A DNA stretch of 46,749 nt from a virus. The DNA lies in IMG/VR virus record IMGVR_UViG_3300008262_004997, positions 1 to 46,749 of that record; one strand, 5' to 3'. Positions 16,801 to 24,737 of this stretch are shown piece after piece (the stretch's first letter is position 1; the number at the start of each line of letters is the position of its first letter). The notes below the pieces were generated by a model. That model was not told where the DNA came from and made no database searches. It saw only the letters and a list, made by a program, of their open reading frames with translations. A program made the translations under genes and the position numbers.

Positions 16801-18983
16801 CGCCTGCTTTTATTCCTATACCTTTTCCGAATCCGATAGATGGTAATCCTTATATAAGGGTTCCCCTTCCAATGATATGGACTATAATTCCCCCTATTCT
16901 TATACCTCTTCCTTTTAATTTGGGAATGCTTGTGATATTTATACCTTTCATAGGAGGATTTATGCCTACTCCATTAGTTTATCTAAAAGAATTTATTACT
17001 GGTAGTTCTTTATTTTTAACCGGAATTAGAGGACCTAGATTTATTCCAAGAAAATCTGACCCGGATACGAAAGATCCATTTGAAAAGATCAAGCAGATTC
17101 TATCTTTTGGTGTACCTGATAAGTTAATACCTCTTCCCGGATTTGGCCTGGATGATTTAGATTCTTCAGCTAGGGTTTTAACTGATATAAAAAGTAACTT
17201 AACTAAAATATTTGATAGTGTTCCCCCTCCTGGAAACATGCAGCAGGTAAGAGACATACAAGAAAAAGAAAGGGAGCTTAAAAGAAAAATAAGGGAAAAG
17301 GAAAAGGATTATAAAAAGAAGAGTGCTTTATTAGATGAGAATCCCCCAGATTTATCTGCTGAAGAGGAGCAATTAAAAGCTTTGGTTAATCAAAGAAAGG
17401 ATGCACTAAAAACCACTATAAAAGATTATCTTAAAAAAAGTATACCAGATCCAAAGTCTATACATTTTCCTAAAGATAAGGACAAATTAAAGGTTGATAT
17501 ACCAGGGATTGTGAAATCATTAAGAATCCTTAAAGAAATGAGAGCTAGCCTTGTCCCAGTGGACTGTCCTAGCTTTGTAAACTTTAAGGATGAAATGAGG
17601 GAGGTTCTAAAACTAATGAAAATAGTTTGTCCTCCTATTTATGCAATAGAAAATTTTCAGGTAGCTAATTCGAGTAAAATATTTTTAAGAAACAATAAGG
17701 ACCCTAGATTGATGACGGATAATGAATTTAATATCCTAGTTAAAGGGATAAGAGGAGCTTCCCTTGTGATAGCTAAAGTGATTCTCTGGGGAAATAAATT
17801 TTCTGTAATAAAAAAAGTCAGGGATGGATCATTCTCTTTGGTCGAAAAAAGTGAATTTGAAGGAGCTTTTAAATTCCCTGAAATAAAAATAACTAACTCT
17901 GCACCTAAAGCGCTCAACTTTGCTAGAAAAAAGAACCCCATTATAGAAGCTATGAAGTTTCGTATAATGGAAGGCATGGCTAACATAGAATATTCAAGAG
18001 AGGATTTTTCTAGATATGTTAGATATGACGGAGAAAATCCAATATTAGTTATAAGGGTAAAGGATTTAAAAATATTAGTTTCTAAAAAGATAGGATTAAG
18101 TAAGGCAGGTCCATTTGATCCAGTAAGACCATTAGATCAAGAAGAGCCTTTAATATCCAATTTTCCTTTTCCTAAGGGGCCTTTATCTTGCCTCAGTTCA
18201 CTTAATGGAGGATTTGGTAATGCTGTTGCTGCTTTTGAGCTACCCACAGTTTTTCCGCCCAAGCAAGATCAGTTAGGACAAATCCCTGGATTAGGTGGCA
18301 TCATTCAAGTTAGTATACCTGGGTCTGTTATAAAAGATTTTTTATCGGCTTCACTTGAAAAATCATTAGATGCTGGGATATTAGAAAAAACATTTCCAGA
18401 GATTGATGATGTAAATTCCCCGAAGTTTTTAAATATGGATCCTTCAGATATACAAAAAATGACTAAGAATTTAGTTACTGGAGCCATAGATCCTTCGTCT
18501 AAAGACGTACCGCCTTTTTTAAATGTGATTAAAACCCCAGTGATTCCTAAAGCAAGACCCACTGATATGATAGAGCAAGCTTTAATTGGTTTAGGAGCTC
18601 CTCCACCAGCTAGGATAGTTTATAGTTTGTTCTGGGCATATTTTAAGAGCTTACCTAAAACACCTCTGGCTGATTCTATTATGCTCACTAAAGTAACTGC
18701 TTCCGCTGAAATTTTATCTAAGATCCCTTGGCCTCTTGCAGTACTAATAGGTAGGAATATATTAAACATTATAAACCCAATAGCAATGAATGATGACCAT
18801 CCAGTTTGGAGAAGAATGAGTTTAAAGAATACATACTATGTTGTTTACTTGGATGAATTCCTAAGGAGCGCAGCGGATGTGTCGGGACTTTTTAAATTTT
18901 TCTTAGGCTCAGCAGATCCTGTGTATCCAATACCAGAATTACCAACTGAACTAAAAGAAACTAAAAATGTAAAAAAATACTAA
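13887..18983 (+). CDS. Very large virion-type protein (1698 aa) with Pro-rich hydrophobic segment
   Basis: No family is recognised. The N-terminus (about 1-330) is acidic and rich in Asp, Pro and Ser, with helical pieces such as IKVLARWQMIERNLEEILYHY after it. A Cys cluster at about 872-892 (DAGDKENCPPVCCGEAG) is followed by CWWKQFSKDLTK. A Pro-rich hydrophobic stretch spans about 955-1035, with WPVGYLPPAFIPIPFPNP and PMIWTIIPPILIPLPFNLGM. A charged coiled coil (QQVRDIQEKERELKRKIREK) lies at about 1118-1140. The C-terminal part is mixed alpha/beta. The start is one base after the spike stop. Its place suggests a tail or baseplate component. A tape-measure role is possible from size, but the content is not the uniform helix expected of one. 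Confidence 0.55.
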   Translation: MESIESRIDSLLGKDFSKMSTEEILSTISGGQSFNIPYEDLQSKEGFEKELDKSQKEVDNVIKSLSPQKPPIPMNEIEDLACKYEGDDLYSRIIIETIKREDSNLYNDLLNSDEYKKNSPISENDLGVTVSGGDLGFSKKIPSDGITKYLKRKDSKFLEKINEKIFDNMDPLILGKPSNSGSRKKRALNILGFEIPLEFIMNGTQIVHVKIGGDEIDLNSALDKINSILKKQNENSKPCDFDGIDENTSSERIDGFDANFFPDGDDPIADDECLPGIPEDPITGDPILTKNNFDESLDEFCDPPVYEFKRDEVPDPVPPTVDPKDIDACLSSALDKSKKLEEDIKVLARWQMIERNLEEILYHYEPIYEYQKSLAENWRNRVPVNEGGDPSDFDIGIQILTYRDQLEAYKKELKDQTTKYENDKSLFLQNNNIFTEDLFILSVYDTELSSPELEVLFNNQINANKSPITYDESTQSWPVSVGVSKFIENVEDIRNIMIESNFIDLIQSKIDDTQSLLNASIQTLSQKRGSQVTIADVEKSFLPSSTVSSDLYGQGNGSLDINDRVFKSPAQLFLSTESYAYDSYGYEFLEALKKFSVRFNTNFNKPLGELEFKLSFVTDYGSPLPYKKVKKPSKITFSGSSTEPLKEANEPDEEKIKIGNEYAGNGGLLSGYLPEYLRSYQFIKINNIKTGFPDVAKFYDFIEKIIKTSDSKESIVEKIVEDRGTLYGQLIEKSSSTWLFFSAEERGDNDSRDPAKSRPSSFTQDGEPTPVFTDFYSNFKTKWNQKYLQNKQAYITPALEDLKTKARRAGEGLGKTLPTSDVIGIRIFENYSDITKKYENLKEALLLASQKIAEISESISPENIEKRFSDIKCAGAQSPPDAGDKENCPPVCCGEAGSDFKTDNFLLSSPPSSDCPTMFQRCWWKQFSKDLTKVGMLPYPNGLPPIEDPKYFLTPGPAVRLGLKYWPVGYLPPAFIPIPFPNPIDGNPYIRVPLPMIWTIIPPILIPLPFNLGMLVIFIPFIGGFMPTPLVYLKEFITGSSLFLTGIRGPRFIPRKSDPDTKDPFEKIKQILSFGVPDKLIPLPGFGLDDLDSSARVLTDIKSNLTKIFDSVPPPGNMQQVRDIQEKERELKRKIREKEKDYKKKSALLDENPPDLSAEEEQLKALVNQRKDALKTTIKDYLKKSIPDPKSIHFPKDKDKLKVDIPGIVKSLRILKEMRASLVPVDCPSFVNFKDEMREVLKLMKIVCPPIYAIENFQVANSSKIFLRNNKDPRLMTDNEFNILVKGIRGASLVIAKVILWGNKFSVIKKVRDGSFSLVEKSEFEGAFKFPEIKITNSAPKALNFARKKNPIIEAMKFRIMEGMANIEYSREDFSRYVRYDGENPILVIRVKDLKILVSKKIGLSKAGPFDPVRPLDQEEPLISNFPFPKGPLSCLSSLNGGFGNAVAAFELPTVFPPKQDQLGQIPGLGGIIQVSIPGSVIKDFLSASLEKSLDAGILEKTFPEIDDVNSPKFLNMDPSDIQKMTKNLVTGAIDPSSKDVPPFLNVIKTPVIPKARPTDMIEQALIGLGAPPPARIVYSLFWAYFKSLPKTPLADSIMLTKVTASAEILSKIPWPLAVLIGRNILNIINPIAMNDDHPVWRRMSLKNTYYVVYLDEFLRSAADVSGLFKFFLGSADPVYPIPELPTELKETKNVKKY

Positions 18984-19039
18984 TTTCTTGGAAATTTTAA
19001 TCCAATTTTATACTAGAAAACTATACAAACCCAAATAAT

Positions 19040-20149
19040 ATGAAAAGCAAAAATTTTAGTTGTTTCGAATACGAACTTACTGAAAGAGAAAAACTACAAT
19101 CGATGTATGACCAGACGTTCCCAGAGGAGTCTAAAAATATATCAGGTAAGGATATACAAAATAACACGTCAGAAAAAATCGTTATCACATCTGTTGATAA
19201 CGAGAAAGGGGTCGCTTTAGGAGAGACCTCTTTTGGACAGACCATTATAATAGACACCAAGAAGGAAGAGAAGAGTATGAGAAAACTCGGATACCCTTCG
19301 ATGGAGGTTTCTTATGGGCAGATCTTGGATGTTGTAATTACAAAAGATGCAGGAGGTTCCTTTAATGGCTCTGTTTCTGCTGGATACGAAAAAGCTCTTA
19401 AGAGAGAACTACACAGATCTATTAAAGAAGAAGATTGTGCATTTAAAGTTAGAGTTAAGAATGTTTGTAACGGAGGATTCATGGTGGATCTATCCGGTAT
19501 AGAGTGTTTCTTACCTGGAAGCTTAGCTGCTGCAAACAGAATAATGAACTTTGCTGATTATGTAGGAAGAGACCTAAATGTTATGGTTGAGGTCTATGAT
19601 CAGAAGCGTGACATCTTTGTTGTTTCATTTAAGAAGTATTTGAGAAAAATAATAGACAAAGAAGTTCAGAATCTATCTTTTTCTACTAAATATGAGGGAA
19701 CAGTTACAGGAGCTTCTAATGGCGGAGTTTTTGTTGAGTGGAACGAAATTTACACTGGTATAATTCCAATGGATGATTCTAATAGAGAATCATTATCAGT
19801 CTATAATGCTGGTGACGCTGTGGAATTCTATGTATTAGACATAAAAAATCCTCAAAGAATAACCTTATCAGTTACTCAGCCTAGTGAAAAAATGAAAAAT
19901 GTCCAAGAGATGAAGAATACTTCATCAGAAGTTTTGGGGGAAAATACCGATTTGAAAATATATAAAGGAGAGGTTACTAAAATTAAAACCTTCGGTGTTT
20001 TTGTTAAAATGGAAAACGGATTAACTGGACTTATCGAAAAAGAAAGATTAGTAGGCTCTATTAAAGAATATGAGGTTGGAGAATCGGTTGATTTTTCTAT
20101 CTTGAGTGTAGACAGTTCTACTCTCAAAATACAATTAATAGAAAAATAA
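19040..20149 (+). CDS. S1-domain RNA-binding protein (ribosomal protein S1-like, three S1 repeats)
   Basis: A 369-aa protein with three OB-fold S1 motifs. Unit 1 is about 134-203 (AFKVRVKNVCNGGFMVDLSG, ECFLPGSLA). Unit 2 is about 216-278 (YEGTVTGASNGGVFVEWNEI, YTGIIPM). Unit 3 is about 304-368 (YKGEVTKIKTFGVFVKMENG, LTGLIEKERL). Each has the G-V-x-x-x-x-x-G-x-F-V core of S1. A strand-rich part before unit 1 (YGQILDVVITKDAGGSFNGS) may be a degenerate fourth copy. S1 proteins bind single-stranded mRNA and assist initiation on the 30S subunit. Cellular S1 has four to six repeats. A 56-base gap upstream makes an independent transcript likely. A phage S1 could steer ribosomes to AT-rich, Shine-Dalgarno-less phage leaders; that is inference. 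Confidence 0.85.
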   Translation: MKSKNFSCFEYELTEREKLQSMYDQTFPEESKNISGKDIQNNTSEKIVITSVDNEKGVALGETSFGQTIIIDTKKEEKSMRKLGYPSMEVSYGQILDVVITKDAGGSFNGSVSAGYEKALKRELHRSIKEEDCAFKVRVKNVCNGGFMVDLSGIECFLPGSLAAANRIMNFADYVGRDLNVMVEVYDQKRDIFVVSFKKYLRKIIDKEVQNLSFSTKYEGTVTGASNGGVFVEWNEIYTGIIPMDDSNRESLSVYNAGDAVEFYVLDIKNPQRITLSVTQPSEKMKNVQEMKNTSSEVLGENTDLKIYKGEVTKIKTFGVFVKMENGLTGLIEKERLVGSIKEYEVGESVDFSILSVDSSTLKIQLIEK

Positions 20150-20152
20150 AAA

Positions 20153-21595
20153 TTGGCTAATTTACTCAGTAATGATTTTTTCTACTCTGCTAAATTGGGT
20201 TTTGAATTTGAGTTCTATAGCAACTTAAACAGAAACGAAATAGCATATGATCTGGGTAAAGTACTCGGTAAGAAAGTACTTGTCTTTAAAAAGTACCACT
20301 CCAATTTTAAACCAACTAAGGATATATTTAAGTTAGAGCCAGATTATTCTGGTGGATCTAAAATGGTAGAGTTTATTACTGGACCGCTTCCTTATTTTGA
20401 AGCGATAGTAATACTAATAAAAACCCTTAAGTGGATAGACGAGAATGGTTACACAGATAAAAAATGTGCTTTCCAATTTGGTATGGATATAGACACTTCC
20501 ATTTACCCTGATGTTCCTCCTATGTCACAAATGAACATACTCAAGTTTATCCTTGGGTTTGATGAAAATGTTGTCTATAAAAGATTCCCTGATAGAATGG
20601 GATCGCTATATGCTAAGTCTATAAAAAGAATAGTACCATCCAATAAATTTGTTGATCCTAGTAACATCTCATTTATTGACAAGAATCTTTTTGATGTTCC
20701 GTTAGAGAAGAATATGGGGATTAATTTCCTAAAGCTTCCTGATGGATATTTTGAAGTTAGGTATCTAGGTGGGAAGGATTATCAGAAAAGGTACAATGCC
20801 TTAAAGGAAGTTATTGATTATATTATCACATACACCGTAGATGTTTTGAGATTTAATCAAGGATTTACTGAAAATGATATTAAAATCCTTAAACTTTTCC
20901 TAAGCGAAATATACAAGAATTCATCCACCTTTATAGATGCTGAAACCTTTCAAAAGAACTACCCGCATTTAAATGTGATGATTGACCTTAGGTCAGATCC
21001 ACAAATACTAAAGGCGTTCTTCCTTAATGTAAGGGAAGTTCTATATGATTTAATTGTGGATAACAATATAAAGGAGGGTATAATTAATTACGATAGTAAT
21101 CTTGGAAAATTCCAAATCAAGGATGTTAAAACACAAAGAGCTTATCTATTAAAGGATTATGATATACTCGAAAGTGAAATATCTGGAAATATTTTAAACT
21201 GTAGGATTTTTACTTCCAAGCTTAATGATTGTACAATCGAGGAGTGTGATTTAATCACGAATAACGAGATAAATCGATCTAAGGTAATGGTATCAGATCT
21301 TTACTTCACAAACACAGTTCACGACACTTATATAGACAATAAGGACAAAGAAATAAACTGCGAAGTCTTTGGCGGAATAATTAGATCTGGCTTCATTGGA
21401 AAACTTGCTACAATCTCACCGGAAACAGAAATAGTTAAAGATGGAGATGATGATAAGAAATTAAAAGGAAGTTCCAAGAAACAGCAATTCCCTAATAGAA
21501 ACGAAGGAGAAGCACTCTCTAAGCCAGTGAGATTTGGAAATAATAATTCTAAGCCTTCTGGTATTCCTGGAATTAACTTCAAATCAAATAATTAA
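20153..21595 (+). CDS. Amidoligase-like protein (Amidoligase_2 type) with pentapeptide-like C-terminal helix
   Basis: A 480-aa protein. Residues 14-21 (KLGFEFEF) match the G-x-E-x-E strand of the amidoligase/glutamate-cysteine-ligase fold. LEPDYSGGSKMVEFITGPLP at 61-80 matches its D-S-x-x-x-x-x-E-F/I-x-x-x-P loop. CAFQFGMDID at 105-114 replaces the usual G-x-H-V-H strand, so the His pair is missing. YFEVRYLGG at about 198-206 matches the E-x-R strand. Amidoligases form amide bonds from ATP, a carboxylate and an amine. Residues about 340-405 follow an x-(C/S/T)-x-(L/I/V)-x period of five (CRIFT SKLND CTIEE CDLIT), like a pentapeptide beta-helix. The start is TTG 20153, 3 bases after the S1 stop. 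The substrate is unknown. Confidence 0.68.
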   Translation: MANLLSNDFFYSAKLGFEFEFYSNLNRNEIAYDLGKVLGKKVLVFKKYHSNFKPTKDIFKLEPDYSGGSKMVEFITGPLPYFEAIVILIKTLKWIDENGYTDKKCAFQFGMDIDTSIYPDVPPMSQMNILKFILGFDENVVYKRFPDRMGSLYAKSIKRIVPSNKFVDPSNISFIDKNLFDVPLEKNMGINFLKLPDGYFEVRYLGGKDYQKRYNALKEVIDYIITYTVDVLRFNQGFTENDIKILKLFLSEIYKNSSTFIDAETFQKNYPHLNVMIDLRSDPQILKAFFLNVREVLYDLIVDNNIKEGIINYDSNLGKFQIKDVKTQRAYLLKDYDILESEISGNILNCRIFTSKLNDCTIEECDLITNNEINRSKVMVSDLYFTNTVHDTYIDNKDKEINCEVFGGIIRSGFIGKLATISPETEIVKDGDDDKKLKGSSKKQQFPNRNEGEALSKPVRFGNNNSKPSGIPGINFKSNN

Positions 21596-21600
21596 TTAAA

Positions 21601-22380
21601 ATGACTGAAGCGGATTTAATACAGGAAATAAGAGATGATATATCTCACTCTTGTGCATTACCATACAACTTAAATGAGCAAGAAATTAAAAGGATTATAA
21701 AAAGAGCTAGGGCTTATTTTTATGATAATTATCAATATGCTGTAGAGGATAGGATATTCGTATTAGGGAAAGAGCTTTTTGCTACCGCTTCATTTAAAGC
21801 CACAAGGCAAATACAAATGCCATCGTGCGTTAGATCTATTTATGAAGTTAGAGAAGTAAACGGATCTGGCTTAATTGGTACACCAGATAAGGATTTTGGT
21901 GATTCTAAATTATTAGGATCAGAACTTATGCTTTCTCCTTTTGCAGGGGATAATCTAGTTTATAGAACTGTTCTATATTCATTTTTCGATCTTGCTAAAG
22001 CTTATCTATTAGAAACATATGCTTTTAACTACAACAAAAACACAAAGAGGCTAACCATCTTAGGTAGAGATCCAAATAGAACATATCAAACCGCTGGCGG
22101 ATCTTCTAGTACTCTTTTTAGTGGTGTTGATGTAGGAGTAAGAGCTTTTATTGATATACCAGAAGAAAATCTATACGATGATGAATTGTTTGTTAGGTTC
22201 TGTCTAGCTGAAGCCAAAATAAATATTGGTAGATTACTAGGTACATTCGAATATAATCTCCCAGGTGGTGTTAGAGTTAATTATAGCAACATCCAAACAG
22301 CAGGAACCACTGAAAAGGCTGAGATTATTCAAATGATAAAAGACGAGAACACACCTTCATACTTCTTGCAGTGGAATTAA
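21601..22380 (+). CDS. Phage structural protein, unassigned (259 aa)
   Basis: The protein begins with a helical unit MTEADLIQEIRDDISHSCAL and NEQEIKRIIKRARAYFYDNY, a layout seen in phage head-tail connector or neck proteins. Beta-rich parts follow (QIQMPSCVRSIYEVREVNG), and then a long helix FFDLAKAYLLETYAFNYNKN. The C-terminal DELFVRFCLAEAKINIGRLL and GGVRVNYSNI also suit a ring-forming virion protein. It lies directly upstream of the gp25/gp6/gp7 group. I cannot name the family, so neck, tail-terminator and baseplate roles all remain open. Confidence 0.55.
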   Translation: MTEADLIQEIRDDISHSCALPYNLNEQEIKRIIKRARAYFYDNYQYAVEDRIFVLGKELFATASFKATRQIQMPSCVRSIYEVREVNGSGLIGTPDKDFGDSKLLGSELMLSPFAGDNLVYRTVLYSFFDLAKAYLLETYAFNYNKNTKRLTILGRDPNRTYQTAGGSSSTLFSGVDVGVRAFIDIPEENLYDDELFVRFCLAEAKINIGRLLGTFEYNLPGGVRVNYSNIQTAGTTEKAEIIQMIKDENTPSYFLQWN

Positions 22381-22399
22381 TTTATCATGTTATTAATCC

Positions 22400-22413
22400 T
22401 TGGAATATATAGA
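22400..22413 (+). promoter_or_regulatory. Candidate phage promoter element, TTGG-ATATAT type
   Basis: TTGGAATATATAGA lies in the 38-base gap before ATG 22419, the first gene of the gp25-gp6-gp7 run. It is the clearest copy of the element also seen at 4363, 12956 and 32273. Distance to the start is 5 bases. Confidence 0.3.
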
Positions 22414-22418
22414 TCAAG

Positions 22419-22790
22419 ATGGCAAGATTTTCTGAAATTTATCCAAGGAATCCAGATGATCCTAATTACAAAGAGGGACTTTTACATACCGATGATGAGG
22501 TTGAGATCCTTATAGGTATGATAAAAAACTGTATGCTTTCTAGACCAGGAGAGGTTCTAGGAGATCCTTATTTTGGTATAGATCTGGAGGGTCTTATTTT
22601 TGATCTTGAGGTGGATGAAAAAACATTAAATAGAGCCATAGAATTGCACTTAATAACATATGTGCCTCTTGCTTATTCTCTTTTTAGTGTTGATTTTAAG
22701 ATTGGATTTTTTAAAGGAGAAACAAGAGATGCTTGTGTTATAGATTTTGCAATAAAAGGTAACCCTATATTGGGAATTAAAATATTATAA
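22419..22790 (+). CDS. gp25: Baseplate wedge protein gp25-like
   Basis: A 123-aa protein of the Gp25/IraD family, the conserved small wedge and sheath-anchor subunit of contractile tails. Key features are the early acidic DDEVEILIGMIKNCMLSRPG followed by EVLGDPYFGIDLEGLIFDL, matching the family signature I-x-x-x-L-x-T-x-x-G-E-x-x-x-x-P-x-F-G. A C-terminal strand pair then carries FKIGFFKGETRDACVIDFAI. The size equals the T4 protein (132 aa). The gp6-like gene starts one base after its stop, the conserved gene order of myovirus baseplates. Confidence 0.9.
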   Translation: MARFSEIYPRNPDDPNYKEGLLHTDDEVEILIGMIKNCMLSRPGEVLGDPYFGIDLEGLIFDLEVDEKTLNRAIELHLITYVPLAYSLFSVDFKIGFFKGETRDACVIDFAIKGNPILGIKIL

Positions 22791-22791
22791 T

Positions 22792-24489
22792 ATGGATTTA
22801 TTATCGAAAAATAGAGCAAAGATATCTGATTTATTAGCACAGACTTTTGAGCTAATACAGGCAAGATATGGAATGTCTAATCAGCTTTTTACTGTTGCCT
22901 CTGTTTGGGGACAGATAATATTTGTTCTAGATAACCTTTCACAGTTTATATTGTTCTTTATAGAAGATTCAATAACAGAATTAAACATAAACACTGCAAC
23001 AAGGGAATCATCCATATATGGGTTAGCAGCTTTAGCTGGACACAATCCCACTAGAGCTATATCTGCTAAAGGTGAGGTTGTTATTAAATGGAACGGTAAA
23101 GGATTTGAAGATATTGGAGGTAGTGCAGTTCTTATACCTAAGAATTCTGAGATCAAATGTGTAAATAACGGTAAAACATACCTTCTTAAATTTCCACAAG
23201 AGTACACGAGATTAAACCTTGACGGAACTTCTAAACTTATTTGCTCGGTAGTCGAAGGAACCCTTAATGTCAACCAATACACGGGAAATGGAGGAAAGTT
23301 ACAGAGCTTTAATATTTCATCTCGTGGTACTTCAAGTATAGAAAATTTTGAGATCTATGTTAAAGTTAATGGAGTAGAGTGGAAAGCATACGATTCTTTA
23401 TATGATATCCCTAGAAACGGACTAGGATATATGGTAAAGAGTTCACTTATATCGGGTATCGATCTTTTCTTTGGAACTAGTGATTTTGGTTTACCTCCTG
23501 CTCCTGGATCTATTATAGAGGTAACTTATCTTGAATCTTCTGGTTCTTCTGGTAATATTCTAGTAGATGATTCATCACAAGCTATATTTAGATTCGATTC
23601 AGATGGAACGGATTTATTTGGGAACGGAGTAACTTTAGCAGACGTTCTACAAATATCTTGTACAATTGCTCCGCAGATGGGAGCAAACCAAGAGCCAGTA
23701 GATTTAACAAGACTTATAGCACCTAAAACATCTAGAAGTTTTGTTCTTGCAAATCCAACAAATTACATAACTTTCTTTGAAAAGTTTGGACAGTTTTCTA
23801 TAATAGAAGCTTTTACTACCTTCGATGATCAATACATTGATGATGACAACGTCATATATTTAATACTTGTACCAAATATCCAATTAACCCTGAAGAGCAA
23901 TGAGACATATTTTGATATCCCTGTTTCTAGATTTAAACTAACACAGCCCCAAAGAGATAGAATAAATCAACTTCTAGATGAGAGCGGGCAAAAGATAGTT
24001 ACGACGGAGGTTAAAATATTAGATCCGGTAATAAAAAAATATGTAGTTAATATTTCCATTAGTATTTTTGAAGGAAACGATCCTGATACTATAAAATCAC
24101 AGATAGTAAACACTATGAGTAACTACTTCTTAAATATTAGAAGGAGAGATAAAATACCAAGATCGGATTTGATCGCAGCAGTTGAGGAAATAGAGGGAGT
24201 TGATTCAGTAGCACTATATTTTGTTGGTGAAGAAAATGAAGCTGCAAAAGCACAAAATCCAAATTCACCCGAAATCGGATTCGATGAGTTTGGTGATATA
24301 GTAATGGGTAAGGATGAGGTTGTTATTATCTCAGGAGGATGGGAAGATAGGAACGGGATATTCTATGATCTTGGAGCAGGAATGACTACCCTTTCATCTA
24401 TTAATATAGATGTTAGAGCTATAGTTCCTTACACATATAATTCTAGAGTTAATAATATAATGAAAAGCTCGCTAAAAACAGGAAACTAA
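22792..24489 (+). CDS. gp6: Baseplate wedge protein gp6/gpJ-like
   Basis: A 565-aa baseplate J family protein that forms the iris-like ring of contractile baseplates. The N-terminal helices (QLFTVASVWGQIIFVLDNLS, ELNINTATRESSIYGLAALA) with GHNPTRAISAKGEV are the usual J-type start. A beta domain follows (GSAVLIPKNSEIKCVNNGKT). The C-terminal part, with RDKIPRSDLIAAVEEIEGVD and SVALYFVGEEN, is the conserved gpJ end that dimerises. T4 gp6 is 660 aa, so the length is normal. It lies between the gp25-like gene and an 81-aa gene, with one base between stop and start at both ends. Confidence 0.86.
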   Translation: MDLLSKNRAKISDLLAQTFELIQARYGMSNQLFTVASVWGQIIFVLDNLSQFILFFIEDSITELNINTATRESSIYGLAALAGHNPTRAISAKGEVVIKWNGKGFEDIGGSAVLIPKNSEIKCVNNGKTYLLKFPQEYTRLNLDGTSKLICSVVEGTLNVNQYTGNGGKLQSFNISSRGTSSIENFEIYVKVNGVEWKAYDSLYDIPRNGLGYMVKSSLISGIDLFFGTSDFGLPPAPGSIIEVTYLESSGSSGNILVDDSSQAIFRFDSDGTDLFGNGVTLADVLQISCTIAPQMGANQEPVDLTRLIAPKTSRSFVLANPTNYITFFEKFGQFSIIEAFTTFDDQYIDDDNVIYLILVPNIQLTLKSNETYFDIPVSRFKLTQPQRDRINQLLDESGQKIVTTEVKILDPVIKKYVVNISISIFEGNDPDTIKSQIVNTMSNYFLNIRRRDKIPRSDLIAAVEEIEGVDSVALYFVGEENEAAKAQNPNSPEIGFDEFGDIVMGKDEVVIISGGWEDRNGIFYDLGAGMTTLSSINIDVRAIVPYTYNSRVNNIMKSSLKTGN

Positions 24490-24490
24490 T

Positions 24491-24736
24491 ATGGAAAAGA
24501 AAAGCTGGTATGAATTTATAGAATCTCAAAATGATGTAAGATCAAACGTGGGTTTTGATTATGAGGGTAAGATATTCGAAAAAACTCTATCTAACCCCGT
24601 ATTGGGTGGAGATGCTAATAGGATGGACATATTAGCAAGTATAGAAAATGTGATTTATTCACTATTTGAAACTACTAAGTATATAAAGAACTATTTTAAT
24701 TATACTGTTTCTAAAAATAACAAATACGTGAGATAG
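24491..24736 (+). CDS. Small hypothetical protein between wedge genes (81 aa)
   Basis: An unrecognised 81-aa protein, MEKKSWYEFIESQNDVRSNV at the start and a helical C-terminal half MDILASIENVIYSLFETTKY. It is separated by one base from the gp6-like and gp7-like genes, with stops TAA and TAG. This tight placement implies co-translation with the wedge and a role in baseplate assembly. No motif supports a more precise call. Confidence 0.6.
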   Translation: MEKKSWYEFIESQNDVRSNVGFDYEGKIFEKTLSNPVLGGDANRMDILASIENVIYSLFETTKYIKNYFNYTVSKNNKYVR

Positions 24737-24737
24737 G

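Noticed and set aside
13887-18983. Tape-measure protein
   Set aside because: Large size and position fit, but the chain is not mainly helical and has a Cys cluster and Pro-rich hydrophobic belt, so the label would be a guess.
18988-19009. TTGGA/TCCAA hairpin followed by TTTT as a terminator
   Set aside because: Only five base pairs with an 8-base loop and a short T-run; too weak to claim in AT-rich DNA.
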